Origin: Muribaculaceae bacterium
GTDB taxonomy: Bacteria > Bacteroidota > Bacteroidia > Bacteroidales > Muribaculaceae
Direction: 5' to 3'
Assembly: GCA_017621055.1 (NCBI GenBank)
Contig: JAGATX010000027.1
Location: 91,551-129,490, forward strand
DNA: 37,940 bases
Part shown: piece by piece, positions 1-8,802 of the stretch
Numbering within the stretch: position 1 is the stretch's first letter
How the letters are laid out: the number at the start of each line of letters is the position of its first letter
Translations under genes and position numbers: made by a program
Notes under the pieces: model-generated
What the model was told of the DNA's origin: nothing
The model's database searches: none
What the model saw: only the letters and a program-made list of their open reading frames with translations

Positions 1-216
1 GTGGGCCACGTAGTAGCCGCCCTCAGAGTCTATATATACCCTTGTGGAGGGCTTCAGGGGTGTCTGCTGCGTGCTCTGCGGCAGCTGTATCTCCAGTGCC
101 GTGGGAAACACGAAAGCGCTGGTCACCATGAAGAACACCAGAAGGAGAAACACCACATCGGTCATCGACGCCATCGAGAAGGTGGCGAGCATGTCCTGCT
201 GTCGTTTGAGAGCCAT
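1..216 (-). CDS. exbD: ExbD/TolR-family biopolymer transporter, partial (C-terminus beyond window)
   Basis: ExbD is the single-span inner membrane partner of ExbB. The pair uses the proton gradient to drive TonB and so powers outer membrane receptors. The 72 visible residues start MALKRQQDMLATFSMASMTD, followed by a hydrophobic segment (about residues 21-40) and a short periplasmic part reading ALEIQLPQST. The membrane-embedded Asp typical of the family is visible in the SMTDVVFLLL stretch. The start is the ATG at 216, four bases after the exbB stop, so the two are almost certainly co-translated. The reading frame is open at the window edge, so the C-terminal periplasmic domain is not seen. 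This window holds two TonB-dependent receptors that such a motor could energise. Confidence 0.9.
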   Translation of the reverse strand, partial: MALKRQQDMLATFSMASMTDVVFLLLVFFMVTSAFVFPTALEIQLPQSTQQTPLKPSTRVYIDSEGGYYVAH

Positions 217-220
217 GGCG

Positions 221-859
221 CTATACGGCAGGTTCGTTGAGGAGGTCCATGAAGTCCATGGTCCGTGCCTCAAGCCGGTTGGTAATCTTGTTGATGCGGG
301 CAACGAGGTAGTTGTAGGCGAACAGAGCGATGATACCCACGATAAGGCCGGCCACGGTGGTGACAAGGGCGGCGTAGATGCCCGACGCGAACGAGTCGAT
401 TGTTGCCGAGCTGCCGCTCTGCGCTATGGCGAAGAAGGCCTGCACCATGCCTATGACAGTACCTAAAAAGCCTATCATGGGTGCTCCGGCGGCGGTGGTG
501 GCCAGCCAGGGCAGCCCGCGGCTGAGGTTGGCGAGCTCTATGTTGCCGGTGTTCTCGATAGCCACCAGGACATCGTTCATCGGGCGCCCTATTCGGGTTA
601 TGCCCTTGGCTACCAGGCGTGCAGTGGGCGTGGCCGTTGCCTCGCACAGGTTTAGGGCGCTCTCGGTCTCGCCCTCATGGATGTACCCGCGGATACGGTC
701 CATGAAATTGCGGTCTTCGCGGCCGGCGCTGCGTATGGCGGCCAGACGCTCGAAAAAGATGTAGACACACAGCAGCAACAGCGCCGCGAGCGGTATCATA
801 ACCCATCCGCCCTGCAGGCACAGTTCCCAGAGATTCATTGATTGCACTGTATTTTCCAT
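221..859 (-). CDS. exbB: MotA/TolQ/ExbB proton channel family protein
   Basis: This 212-residue protein has the three-helix layout of ExbB/TolQ. A first membrane segment lies near residues 17-37 and is followed by a cytoplasmic stretch. Two further membrane segments lie near residues 118-142 (containing GAPMIGFLGTVIGMVQAFF) and 160-185 (ending AGLIVGIIALFAYNYLV). The G-GT-xGM pattern in the second is characteristic of the family. With ExbD it forms the proton-driven motor for TonB. It lies four bases downstream of pdxJ and four bases upstream of exbD, so the three form one minus-strand operon. ExbB is preferred over TolQ because ExbD follows and the context is Bacteroidales, but the two cannot be separated with certainty from sequence alone. 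Confidence 0.9.
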   Translation of the reverse strand: MENTVQSMNLWELCLQGGWVMIPLAALLLLCVYIFFERLAAIRSAGREDRNFMDRIRGYIHEGETESALNLCEATATPTARLVAKGITRIGRPMNDVLVAIENTGNIELANLSRGLPWLATTAAGAPMIGFLGTVIGMVQAFFAIAQSGSSATIDSFASGIYAALVTTVAGLIVGIIALFAYNYLVARINKITNRLEARTMDFMDLLNEPAV

Positions 860-863
860 TTCT

Positions 864-1580
864 TCAGTGTATTAAGCATTCTTTGTAGGCCCTGACGGCA
901 TTTTCCAGTCCCATGTACAGGGCATCGCATATCAGTGCGTGGCCTATCGACACCTCGGAAAGGAAGGGTATGTTCTCCGAGAAGAACCGCAGATTTTCGA
1001 GCGAGAGGTCGTGGCCGGCATTTACACCCAGCCCCAGGCGGCGCGCGGCGTTTGCGGCCTCGACAAAGGGCTCCACGGCACTGCGGCGGTCGGCGGCATA
1101 GCCGTCGGCATAGGGCTTGGTATAGAGTTCAACGCGGTCGGTGCCGGTGGCGGCGGCGGCGCGTATGGTATCGGCATCGGCATCGACAAAGATGGAGGTG
1201 CGTATGCCCGCTTCCTTGAGGCTCTCCACCACCCCGGCGAGGAAATCGGCATTGGCGGCCACATTCCAGCCCGCCGACGATGTCAGGGCGTCCGGCGCAT
1301 CGGGCACAAGGGTGACCTGCGTGGGGCGCACGCTCATTACCAGTTTGATGAATTCCTCGGTGGGGTTGCCTTCGATGTTGAATTCGCAGCGCAGCAGCGG
1401 CCGCAGACGCAGCACGTCGCTGCGGCGTATGTGCCTCTCGTCGGGACGTGGGTGCACGGTGATGCCGTCGGCGCCGAAACTCTCGATATCGAGAGCCACG
1501 GCCTCAACGTCCGGGCGGTTGCCGCCGCGGGCATTGCGCAAGGTGGCTATTTTGTTTATATTAACGCTTAGGTTTGTCAT
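864..1580 (-). CDS. pdxJ: Pyridoxine 5'-phosphate synthase
   Basis: PdxJ condenses 1-deoxy-D-xylulose 5-phosphate with 3-amino-2-oxopropyl phosphate to form pyridoxine 5'-phosphate, the last ring-forming step of the DXP-dependent vitamin B6 pathway. The 238-residue protein starts [20 protein letters not shown], the typical PdxJ N-terminus, and carries the signature [16 protein letters not shown] near residues 37-52. Further family features are VTLVPD, RVELYT and [12 protein letters not shown] towards the C-terminus. A longer in-frame reading extends upstream to 1664, but the added 28 residues are unlike the family, so the ATG at 1580 is chosen. Length matches the family (about 240). It is the first gene of a pdxJ-exbB-exbD operon and is divergent from the nadK cluster. 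Confidence 0.95.
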   Translation of the reverse strand: MTNLSVNINKIATLRNARGGNRPDVEAVALDIESFGADGITVHPRPDERHIRRSDVLRLRPLLRCEFNIEGNPTEEFIKLVMSVRPTQVTLVPDAPDALTSSAGWNVAANADFLAGVVESLKEAGIRTSIFVDADADTIRAAAATGTDRVELYTKPYADGYAADRRSAVEPFVEAANAARRLGLGVNAGHDLSLENLRFFSENIPFLSEVSIGHALICDALYMGLENAVRAYKECLIH

Positions 1581-1583
1581 CCG

Positions 1584-1616
1584 TTGGGATATATCAGAAT
1601 TTTTTCGTATTTTTGT
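1584..1616 (+). promoter_or_regulatory. Candidate promoter for the ACT-nadK-metallopeptidase cluster
   Basis: The plus strand has TTG at 1584-1586, 22 bases, then TATTTTTG at 1609-1616, a perfect TAnnTTTG. A start just downstream would give a leader of about 115 bases. It lies between pdxJ and its own -7 element, so the two divergent promoters would face and cross each other. Confidence 0.4.
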
Positions 1617-1661
1617 AGTTACTTTCGGCGGCAGGTTCCGGCCGTCCGCCTTTTGCAACTG

Positions 1662-1669
1662 CAAAAATA
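1662..1669 (-). promoter_or_regulatory. Bacteroidetes -7 element upstream of pdxJ
   Basis: The minus strand reads TATTTTTG here, a perfect match to TAnnTTTG, about 80 bases before the pdxJ ATG. A TTTC sits about 19 bases upstream in place of the -33 TTTG. The match is read directly; its use as a promoter is inferred. Confidence 0.5.
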
Positions 1670-1735
1670 GTCAGAATAAATCTAAAAAGAAAGATTTTGG
1701 GCTCAAAACAAGTTTTTTCTCCTCAAAGCACCCCG

Positions 1736-2056
1736 ATGTACCCTCCGGTCGACGACTGGAGCATAGTTTCGGCGCAGTGTCTGCCGGCGCAGTACAGCGC
1801 CTCGGCAGTGGCGCGCGCCGTCGAGGACTGCGACGCGCACGTGCTCAATCTCAACGTCACCGACCTCGGCGACGCCGACAACCCCATGCTCGTGTTCGAG
1901 CTCCGCGCCAACCGGCGCAACGCCGACGGCATAGCCCGCTCGCTGGAGCGCTACGGCTTCGACGTGCTGTCCGTCGACGGCAGCGACAATGCCGGCGCCG
2001 ACACCGATACCACGCGCCAACGCATCGACAACCTTTTACGATACCTTGAAATATGA
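1736..2056 (+). CDS. Stand-alone ACT-like domain protein upstream of nadK
   Basis: A 106-residue protein starting MYPPVDDWSIVSAQ. The pattern (SASAVARAVEDCDAHVLNLN, then PMLVFELRANRRNADGIARS, then a tail ending RIDNLLRYLEI) resembles the C-terminal ACT-like regulatory part of the CBS-pair protein that, as I recall, precedes NAD kinase in many Bacteroidetes. The CBS pair itself is absent: only about 155 bases separate this ATG from the divergent pdxJ start. A TTG at 1697 is in frame but adds no family-like residues, so the ATG at 1736 is chosen. The stop overlaps the nadK start by four bases (ATGA), implying translational coupling. A ligand-sensing or regulatory role tied to NAD kinase is inferred; no catalytic motif is visible. 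Confidence 0.75.
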   Translation: MYPPVDDWSIVSAQCLPAQYSASAVARAVEDCDAHVLNLNVTDLGDADNPMLVFELRANRRNADGIARSLERYGFDVLSVDGSDNAGADTDTTRQRIDNLLRYLEI

Positions 2057-2922
2057 CCATAGCAATCTACGGCAGCCGACGCCAGCACGACGCCCTGCAA
2101 TATATCGACGAGTTTCTGCACATCATGCAGCAGCGCGGCAACAGGATAGTGATGCACCGCAAGCTCTTCGGCCACCTTCAGGAGGTGATGGGCACCGCCG
2201 TGGGCGCGCTGGTGACCACCGTGACCGATAGTCCCGATTTCAGCGCCGACCTGGCGGTGAGCCTCGGTGGCGACGGCACCCTGCTGCGCACCGCCGCCTG
2301 GGTGGCCGACAAAGAGATACCCATCGTGGGTGTGAACACCGGTCACTTAGGATACCTCACGGCGCTCACCGTCGAAAGCCTGCCCATGCTCACGGAGCTG
2401 GTGGCTGCCGACGCCCTGCGTCTGGAGCGCCGCTCCATGATTATGGCTACGGCACCGGGATTGCCGCCCCACGCCTGCCCCTGCGCCCTCAACGAGGTGG
2501 CGGTGGCGAAGGTGGACAGCGCCTCGATGATCGAGGCCGCAGTGGCCGTCGACGGCGCCCCCCTCGCCGACTACCGCGCCGACGGCCTCATTGTGTGCAC
2601 CTCCACGGGCAGCACAGCCTACAACCTGTCGGTCGGCGGCCCCATCGTCCAGCCCACCGTCGATGTCTTTGTCATCTCGCCGGTGGCCGCCCATTCGCTG
2701 AACATGCGCCCCATGGTTGTGGGTGTCAATTCCGTTATCGACATCGCCACCGGCGGCCGAGCTCCCCACGTGCGCATATCGCTCGACGGCCGCTCCTACC
2801 TGCTCGACACCGGCAGCGCCATCCGTCTTAGCAAAGCCCCGTACAGCACCCTCATCCTCCAGCAGGCAGCCCACACTTTTGCCGACGCCCTGCGCCAAAA
2901 AATACATTGGGCCGAAAAATGA
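2053..2922 (+). CDS. nadK: NAD kinase
   Basis: ATP-dependent NAD kinase, which makes NADP+ from NAD+ in the cytoplasm. The 289-residue protein has the diagnostic GGDGT motif at residues 72-76, the NE motif at residues 147-148 (CALNEVAV), and the glycine/serine-rich segment TSTGSTAYNLSVGGPIV around residues 183-199, preceded by the conserved YRADG. The C-terminal region (ISPVAAHSLNMRPMVV, then ISLDGRSYL) also fits the family. It overlaps the preceding ACT-like gene by four bases and the following metallopeptidase by four bases, so the three genes are very likely one operon. Confidence 0.96.
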   Translation: MTIAIYGSRRQHDALQYIDEFLHIMQQRGNRIVMHRKLFGHLQEVMGTAVGALVTTVTDSPDFSADLAVSLGGDGTLLRTAAWVADKEIPIVGVNTGHLGYLTALTVESLPMLTELVAADALRLERRSMIMATAPGLPPHACPCALNEVAVAKVDSASMIEAAVAVDGAPLADYRADGLIVCTSTGSTAYNLSVGGPIVQPTVDVFVISPVAAHSLNMRPMVVGVNSVIDIATGGRAPHVRISLDGRSYLLDTGSAIRLSKAPYSTLILQQAAHTFADALRQKIHWAEK

Positions 2923-3686
2923 ACGAGCGATACCTTCGCGACGGCCTCATTATCGCCGCCGGCCACTATGATCACCCGCGAATAGGCCGCGTGGCGGTGC
3001 GTCCCGGTCGCACCACCGCATGTTTCCGTGCCCGCTGGCGCGGCAACATGCTGACGGTGAGCTGCCCATACGGTGTGACAACGGCGGCTTTCGAGAATTT
3101 CATAGCGTCGTGCGAGGCAAAATTCATGGAGGTGCGTCCTGAACTCTTCTTCCCTTTAAATAAGGTCATAGACACCCCCGAAACCGACATCGCCATCCTG
3201 ACGGGCACCGACGTGCAGCCCTACGACATAATGACGAGCGTGGAGATGAACTCTCCCGCACGCGGAAAAATCGAAAACCACCGCGTGCTGGTGGCGCCGC
3301 GCGTGCTCCACATGATAACCTCGCCCGAATGCCAGAAGGCCATCAACAATGCCGTGCTCGACCTCGCCGCACGCAGCACCCGCATGTTCGTGCTGCCCAT
3401 GGCCCGACGCATAGCCGCCGAAATAGGTCGCCAGCCTATGGCATGGGAGGTGAAAAAATCGGTGCATCTGCTCGGCAAATGCACATCGCAGGGCATCATC
3501 ACCCTCAACCCCAAGCTGGCATTCATGCCCGCCGACCTGCGCCGCTTCGTGGTGTGCCACGAGCTGGCGCATCTCTCCGAAATGAACCACAGCGCAGCCT
3601 TCCACCGGCTGTGCGACAGCTATCTGGGCGGCCGCGAAGCCGAACTGAACCGCGCCGTCAAGGCCTTCCGCTTTCCGGTGTTCTGA
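2919..3686 (+). CDS. YgjP-like (DUF45/M48-type) zinc metallopeptidase
   Basis: A 255-residue protein of the YgjP/SprT-like predicted zinc peptidase group. The C-terminal third contains HELAH at residues 214-218 followed by EMNHSAAFH (His224, His229), so the HExxH zinc site and further candidate ligand histidines are present. The N-terminal region (about 1-90) is the beta-rich part seen in this family (IGRVAVRPGRTTACFRARW). No signal peptide or membrane segment is visible, so it is probably cytoplasmic. The ATG at 2919 overlaps the nadK stop (ATGA). A TTG at 2907 is in frame but less likely. Substrate unknown. The long linker between the two parts (about residues 85-185) is not one I recognise. 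Confidence 0.8.
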   Translation: MNERYLRDGLIIAAGHYDHPRIGRVAVRPGRTTACFRARWRGNMLTVSCPYGVTTAAFENFIASCEAKFMEVRPELFFPLNKVIDTPETDIAILTGTDVQPYDIMTSVEMNSPARGKIENHRVLVAPRVLHMITSPECQKAINNAVLDLAARSTRMFVLPMARRIAAEIGRQPMAWEVKKSVHLLGKCTSQGIITLNPKLAFMPADLRRFVVCHELAHLSEMNHSAAFHRLCDSYLGGREAELNRAVKAFRFPVF

Positions 3687-3732
3687 CGCGCCGGAACATT
3701 TGCCCCGCCCGCGCCGTTATCAGTAATGGTGG

Positions 3733-3747
3733 CTGACATTTTGGCAG
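3733..3747. promoter_or_regulatory. Interrupted palindrome upstream of groES (candidate heat-shock operator)
   Basis: CTGACA, TTT, TGGCAG forms an inverted repeat with five of six pairs matching, centred about 95 bases before the groES ATG and just upstream of the putative promoter. No CIRCE element is present. A regulatory role is inferred from position and symmetry only. Confidence 0.35.
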
Positions 3748-3757
3748 TCCGTACCCC

Positions 3758-3787
3758 TTTGGCGTCAAAATTGCCGAAGTATAGCTG
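3758..3787 (+). promoter_or_regulatory. Weak candidate promoter for groES-groEL
   Basis: TTTG at 3758-3761 is followed after 18 bases by TATAGCTG at 3780-3787, a partial match to TAnnTTTG. Position relative to groES (about 50 bases upstream) is reasonable, but the -7 match is poor. Confidence 0.3.
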
Positions 3788-3836
3788 TAAAAACATCACG
3801 TATATATACAATAACTAAAATACAAACACTGCGAAT

Positions 3837-4112
3837 ATGAAACTCAAACCGCTTGCAGACCGCGTGGTAATCGCCCCCACGGCTGCCGAAGAAGTAACGA
3901 TGTCAGGTATCATAATCCCCGACTCCGCAAAGGAAAAGCCCCTCAAAGGCAAGGTTCTCGCCGTGGGAAACGGCACCAAGGACGAGGAAATGATTCTCAA
4001 GGCCGGCGACGAAGTGCTCTACGGCAAATATGCCGGCACAGAGATAGAGTACGACGGCGAAAAAGTGCTCATCATGCGCCAGAACGAGGTCCTCGCTGTT
4101 ATCGAGGCCTGA
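3837..4112 (+). CDS. groES: Co-chaperonin GroES
   Basis: The 91-residue GroES (Hsp10) caps the GroEL barrel during ATP-driven folding of cytoplasmic proteins. The sequence starts MKLKPLADRVVIAPTAAEE, contains a mobile-loop-like TMSGIIIPDSAKEKP segment near residues 22-36, and has the conserved GTEIEYDGEKVLIMRQNEVLA-type C-terminus. Length is normal for the family. It precedes groEL by 36 bases on the same strand, the usual groESL operon. An inverted repeat and a weak promoter lie just upstream. Confidence 0.97.
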   Translation: MKLKPLADRVVIAPTAAEEVTMSGIIIPDSAKEKPLKGKVLAVGNGTKDEEMILKAGDEVLYGKYAGTEIEYDGEKVLIMRQNEVLAVIEA

Positions 4113-4130
4113 TTTTCCTGCTTTTCATAA

Positions 4131-5780
<1,650 letters not shown>

Positions 5781-5801
5781 TTCCATCAATAATCCCACAC
5801 A

Positions 5802-5835
5802 ACGGGCACCCCAACGCCGGGTGCCCGTTTTTTTT
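5802..5835 (+). terminator. Intrinsic terminator after groEL
   Basis: A perfect 10-bp stem, ACGGGCACCC and GGGTGCCCGT, encloses a 7-base loop and runs directly into eight T residues. It ends the groESL operon. Confidence 0.93.
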
Positions 5836-5878
5836 GGAGGGGAGAGGTGCTTTCACGGTAAACTTTCAGCGATTATGT

Positions 5879-5909
5879 TTTGTTATATGAAAACAAATCG
5901 CTAACTTTG
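5879..5909 (+). promoter_or_regulatory. Bacteroidetes promoter for the toxin-antitoxin locus
   Basis: TTTG at 5879-5882, exactly 19 bases, then TAACTTTG at 5902-5909. This is a textbook match to the Bacteroidetes consensus, 27 bases before the toxin ATG. Confidence 0.75.
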
Positions 5910-5935
5910 CAATACCAAACATCACGCATGAGAAG

Positions 5936-6269
5936 ATGGAGATAAAGCCACGATTTGAAGTAATATACCTTGAGGAGGCTGACAGCTTTCTCCAATCTCT
6001 ACCCGTAAAAGTTCGTGCAAAGATACTATACAACATCATGGTTGCCCAGCATGAGAACGACCTTGTTTAAGAAACTGAATGAAAGCATTTGGGAGTTCCG
6101 CACACGTTTCAATGGAATGGCCTATCGGCTGTTCGCCTTTTGGGACAAAGACATACGCGCAATGGTGGTGGCCACGCACGGACTTGTCAAGAAAACACAA
6201 AAGACCCCGCCCGGTGAGATCCGCAAAGCCGAAGCGATAATGAAAGCCTATTATGAACTACGAAAATAA
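5936..6269 (+). pseudogene. HigB/RelE-family toxin, frameshifted
   Basis: Two overlapping frames together make one RelE/HigB-like protein. From the ATG at 5936 the first frame gives MEIKPRFEVIYLEEADSFLQ and continues to HENDLV, then hits TAA at 6068. The second frame continues from about 6063 with LFKKLNESIWEFRTRFNG, then AYRLFAFWD, VVATHGLVKKTQKTPPGEI and KAEAIMKAYYELRK, which are classic for this family. The switch is +1, so one extra base (for example one of the two C at 6061-6062) or a two-base loss would explain it. The rejoined length, about 111 residues, is normal. The downstream antitoxin frame is intact. A sequencing error or programmed +1 frameshifting at GTT-TAA cannot be excluded. 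Confidence 0.8.
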
Positions 6270-6276
6270 GCACGGT

Positions 6277-6546
6277 ATGGAAAAGATGAAGATATATAGT
6301 CAGGCTGAGATACTTGACCGCACTCTTGGCCCTAAGGGGACTCCCGAAAGGGATGAGTACGAGGCAAAAGTCGAGGACTACATGGTAGGCCTTGCAATCC
6401 GTAAAGCGCGTGAGTCGAAGAATCTTACCCAGGAACAGCTTGGAGAGCGTATCGGAGTTCAACGTGCAAGGATTTGCAGTATTGAGCGCGGAGCGAACCT
6501 CCGGCTCTCGACTATACGTAGAATCTTCTCTGCGCTTGGTATGTAG
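6277..6546 (+). CDS. XRE-family antitoxin (HigA-like)
   Basis: An 89-residue protein (from the ATG at 6277) with a C-terminal helix-turn-helix: LTQEQLGERIGVQRARICSI, then ERGANLRLSTIRRIFSALG. It should bind and neutralise the HigB-like toxin encoded just upstream and repress the shared promoter. An earlier in-frame ATG at 6253 overlaps the toxin's end. The ATG at 6277 gives an N-terminus (MEKMKIYSQAEILDRTLGPK) most like relatives as I remember them, but the choice is uncertain. The N-terminal half, with GTPERDEYEAKVEDYMVG, is the usual dimerising/toxin-contacting part in this group. The gene is intact although the toxin is frameshifted. Confidence 0.85.
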   Translation: MEKMKIYSQAEILDRTLGPKGTPERDEYEAKVEDYMVGLAIRKARESKNLTQEQLGERIGVQRARICSIERGANLRLSTIRRIFSALGM

Positions 6547-6611
6547 GTGAAACTTGATATAGCCGATATGCAGTCGATACCTCTCTGCTAATTGTCAGAA
6601 CCAAAGTTTTG

Positions 6612-6637
6612 AGGCGTGCTCGCAAGGCACGCCTTTT
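6612..6637 (+). terminator. Intrinsic terminator after the toxin-antitoxin locus
   Basis: GGCGTGC and GCACGCC form a 7-bp stem around a 7-base loop, followed by TTTT and a T-rich stretch. Confidence 0.75.
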
Positions 6638-6697
6638 GTTTTACATAAGATAATATAACCTCCCCTACGAAACCTTCCCTCCGGGTTGCGAAAAAGA

Positions 6698-6729
6698 TTT
6701 GTAAATTTTGTTGAGAATGCTTAACTTTG
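6698..6729 (+). promoter_or_regulatory. Bacteroidetes promoter for the secreted multidomain protein
   Basis: TTTG at 6698-6701, 20 bases, then TAACTTTG at 6722-6729. The leader to the start codon would be about 110 bases, GC-rich and without an obvious riboswitch. Confidence 0.7.
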
Positions 6730-6849
6730 CGGCGTAATACCGCATACGGGGCGCTATCGGCGCCCGTCCAGTCCTCCCCTTCCCCTCCCAGGCCTGCCCC
6801 GACGCAGGATATAATATACTTTAAACCAATCTATTCAATGTTTTTGTTT

Positions 6850-8718
6850 ATGAAAAAATTTCTACTCACAGTAGTGCTGCTGTCCTCTATGGGATTGGCG
6901 GCTATAGCTGCACCTGCCGAAATATTTACTGTCTCTTTCGGCTCCGCAGGCAATGTAAGCGCACCCAATAATTCATCTTACACCGCTACTCAGACCTATA
7001 CCGGCAAAGCCACCACAGCGGTCGCCAATAAGAGCTGGACAGTCGTTAACTTCAACAACAATAACAATGGCTGGTCCGACATGATCAAATGCGGTCGTAA
7101 GAATAACGCATCCACCGGTTCTGCCGCTACCGACTTCGCATTCACAGAAAAGATAACGAATATCGATGTCACTGTCAAAATCAATTCTGACAACGTCTCC
7201 TCCGCCAACCTCTATATATCGACCGACGGTACCACATGGGGAGATGCAGTAGCATCCAACACATCAATCACAACTTCGACAACCTCCATATCGTTCGATG
7301 TCCCCGCAGCCTCCGCAGCCGGCGATCTTTACTATAAAGTAGACTTTGTCTGCACATCGGCAAAAGGCAATGGCGTGGTATGGCTCAAATCAATCAAGTA
7401 CACCGGCGAGGCTTCCAATCCCGATGACACCCGCGCAGAGGCAGGGCTGGAATTTGCAACAGCAAGCTATGATGTCGTTCTCGGCGATGCCTTCGAGGCT
7501 CCCGTGGTGGCCAACCCCAACGAGCTGTCGCCCATCACCTATACCAGTAGCGCTCCCGCTGTTGCTACCGTCGACGCCGCTACCGGCGCAGTGACCATTG
7601 TCGGTGCCGGCACCACCACCATCACCGCCGCATATGCCGTGGAGGACAACGCCAACTTCAAACCCGGTTCCGCACAATACAAGATCAACGTTCTTGAAGC
7701 CGCCACCAGCATTGCCGAATTCGCAGCATTCGGCGAAGGCAAGGAAATAATCATGAACTGCCCGCTGACCGTCACATATGTCAACGATCAGAATGTATAT
7801 GTTACCGACGGCACCTCATACACCCTCGTCTATGGTGCCAACAGCCTTGCCACGGGCGATATCATCGCCAAAGGCTGGAAAGGCAAAAACGAGCCGTTCA
7901 ACGGCCTGCCTGAAATCAAGCCTATTGACGGCACCGTATTTGAGACAGCCGGCACCGCCGAGGTGACCTACGCCGAAGTCGACGCCTACACCGAGGCGAA
8001 CATCAATCAGGTTCTCGTCCTCAAGAATGTGGTGTTCGCAGCCGCCACTCCCACCGCAAAGACCAACTTCACCGGAAAGGTCGGCGAAACCGAGTACACC
8101 TTCCGCAACAACTTCACTCTGGCATCCGTTGCCGCCGGCACCTACGATGTGAAACTTGCCGTCGCCACATTTAACGGCACCCTCCAGGCCTACCCCATTG
8201 AATACATCGAAGTGGCCGCGCCCGAGTTCGTCGGCAATCCCCAGTTCGTCAATGTGGGTATAAGCCTTGACGGAGAAATTTCCGGTAAATTGGTCTTTGA
8301 AGTTATGAACTACAGCGGCGAGACTCCCGAAGTAACCGTTACCGTTATCGATGCCGCCGGCAACGTGCTCACTGCAGATCAGGCCTTTGTAGAAGCAACA
8401 CTTGACGAACCCGCCGCCGCACCCGCCCGTGCTGCCGGTGAGGTTAAATCCTTCACCTACAATCTCTCAGGTCTTATTGACCAGCCCGGTGAAAAGGACA
8501 CCAATTACTCTCTTAGCGCCGATATCAAGGTAGGCAATACACTCACCACTACCGTAAACAGCCCCAACACCCCCACCGCCGTTGAGGGCATAGTTGTAGA
8601 GGATGCCAATGCACCTGTGGAGTACTTCAACCTTCAGGGTGTGCGTGTGGCCAACCCGGCTAACGGTCTCTATATCCGCCGTCAGGGCAACACCGTCAGC
8701 AAGGTGTACGTGCGCTGA
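6850..8718 (+). CDS. Secreted multidomain protein with Ig-like domain and type IX sorting tail
   Basis: A 622-residue exported protein. Residues 1-20 are a signal peptide (MKKFLLTVVLLSSMGLAAIA). Residues 22-190 form an Asn/Ser/Thr-rich beta-sandwich-like region. Residues about 197-282 look like a bacterial Ig-like (Big_2) domain, with ITYTSSAPAVATVD and GTTTITAAY. About 285-455 resembles the OB-fold-like beta domain common in Bacteroidales surface proteins. About 460-573 is another beta domain. The last 45 residues (EYFNLQGVRVANPANGLYI to SKVYVR) match the type IX secretion C-terminal sorting pattern. An alternative ATG at 6838 adds four residues; frame-open codons further upstream overlap the promoter and are rejected. 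No catalytic motif is recognised, so an adhesive or surface-bound role is inferred. Confidence 0.8.
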   Translation: MKKFLLTVVLLSSMGLAAIAAPAEIFTVSFGSAGNVSAPNNSSYTATQTYTGKATTAVANKSWTVVNFNNNNNGWSDMIKCGRKNNASTGSAATDFAFTEKITNIDVTVKINSDNVSSANLYISTDGTTWGDAVASNTSITTSTTSISFDVPAASAAGDLYYKVDFVCTSAKGNGVVWLKSIKYTGEASNPDDTRAEAGLEFATASYDVVLGDAFEAPVVANPNELSPITYTSSAPAVATVDAATGAVTIVGAGTTTITAAYAVEDNANFKPGSAQYKINVLEAATSIAEFAAFGEGKEIIMNCPLTVTYVNDQNVYVTDGTSYTLVYGANSLATGDIIAKGWKGKNEPFNGLPEIKPIDGTVFETAGTAEVTYAEVDAYTEANINQVLVLKNVVFAAATPTAKTNFTGKVGETEYTFRNNFTLASVAAGTYDVKLAVATFNGTLQAYPIEYIEVAAPEFVGNPQFVNVGISLDGEISGKLVFEVMNYSGETPEVTVTVIDAAGNVLTADQAFVEATLDEPAAAPARAAGEVKSFTYNLSGLIDQPGEKDTNYSLSADIKVGNTLTTTVNSPNTPTAVEGIVVEDANAPVEYFNLQGVRVANPANGLYIRRQGNTVSKVYVR

Positions 8719-8736
8719 TAAAGCATAGAACCAAAT

Positions 8737-8773
8737 AAAAATCGCCAATCGCACGTCGGTTGGCGATTTTTTT
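8737..8773 (+). terminator. Intrinsic terminator after the type IX cargo gene
   Basis: AAAATCGCCAA and TTGGCGATTTT form a strong stem around an 11-base loop, running into seven T residues. Confidence 0.88.
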
Positions 8774-8774
8774 G

Positions 8775-8782
8775 TACCTTTG
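8775..8782 (+). promoter_or_regulatory. Bacteroidetes -7 element for the FadL-like gene
   Basis: TACCTTTG is a perfect TAnnTTTG 20 bases before the ATG at 8803. It begins two bases after the terminator of the previous gene. No TTTG sits at the expected -33 spacing because the terminator stem occupies it. Confidence 0.5.
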
Positions 8783-8802
8783 CAGAAAATAGAGTTAAAA
8801 AA

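Noticed and set aside
3687-3836. CIRCE operator upstream of groES
   Set aside because: The TTAGCACTC-N9-GAGTGCTAA pattern is absent; only the different CTGACA/TGGCAG repeat is present.
6059-6075. Programmed +1 frameshift site in the toxin gene
   Set aside because: GTT-TAA could in principle slip, but there is no stimulatory element and the family is not known to use frameshifting. Simple mutation or sequencing error is more economical; it is kept only as a possibility.
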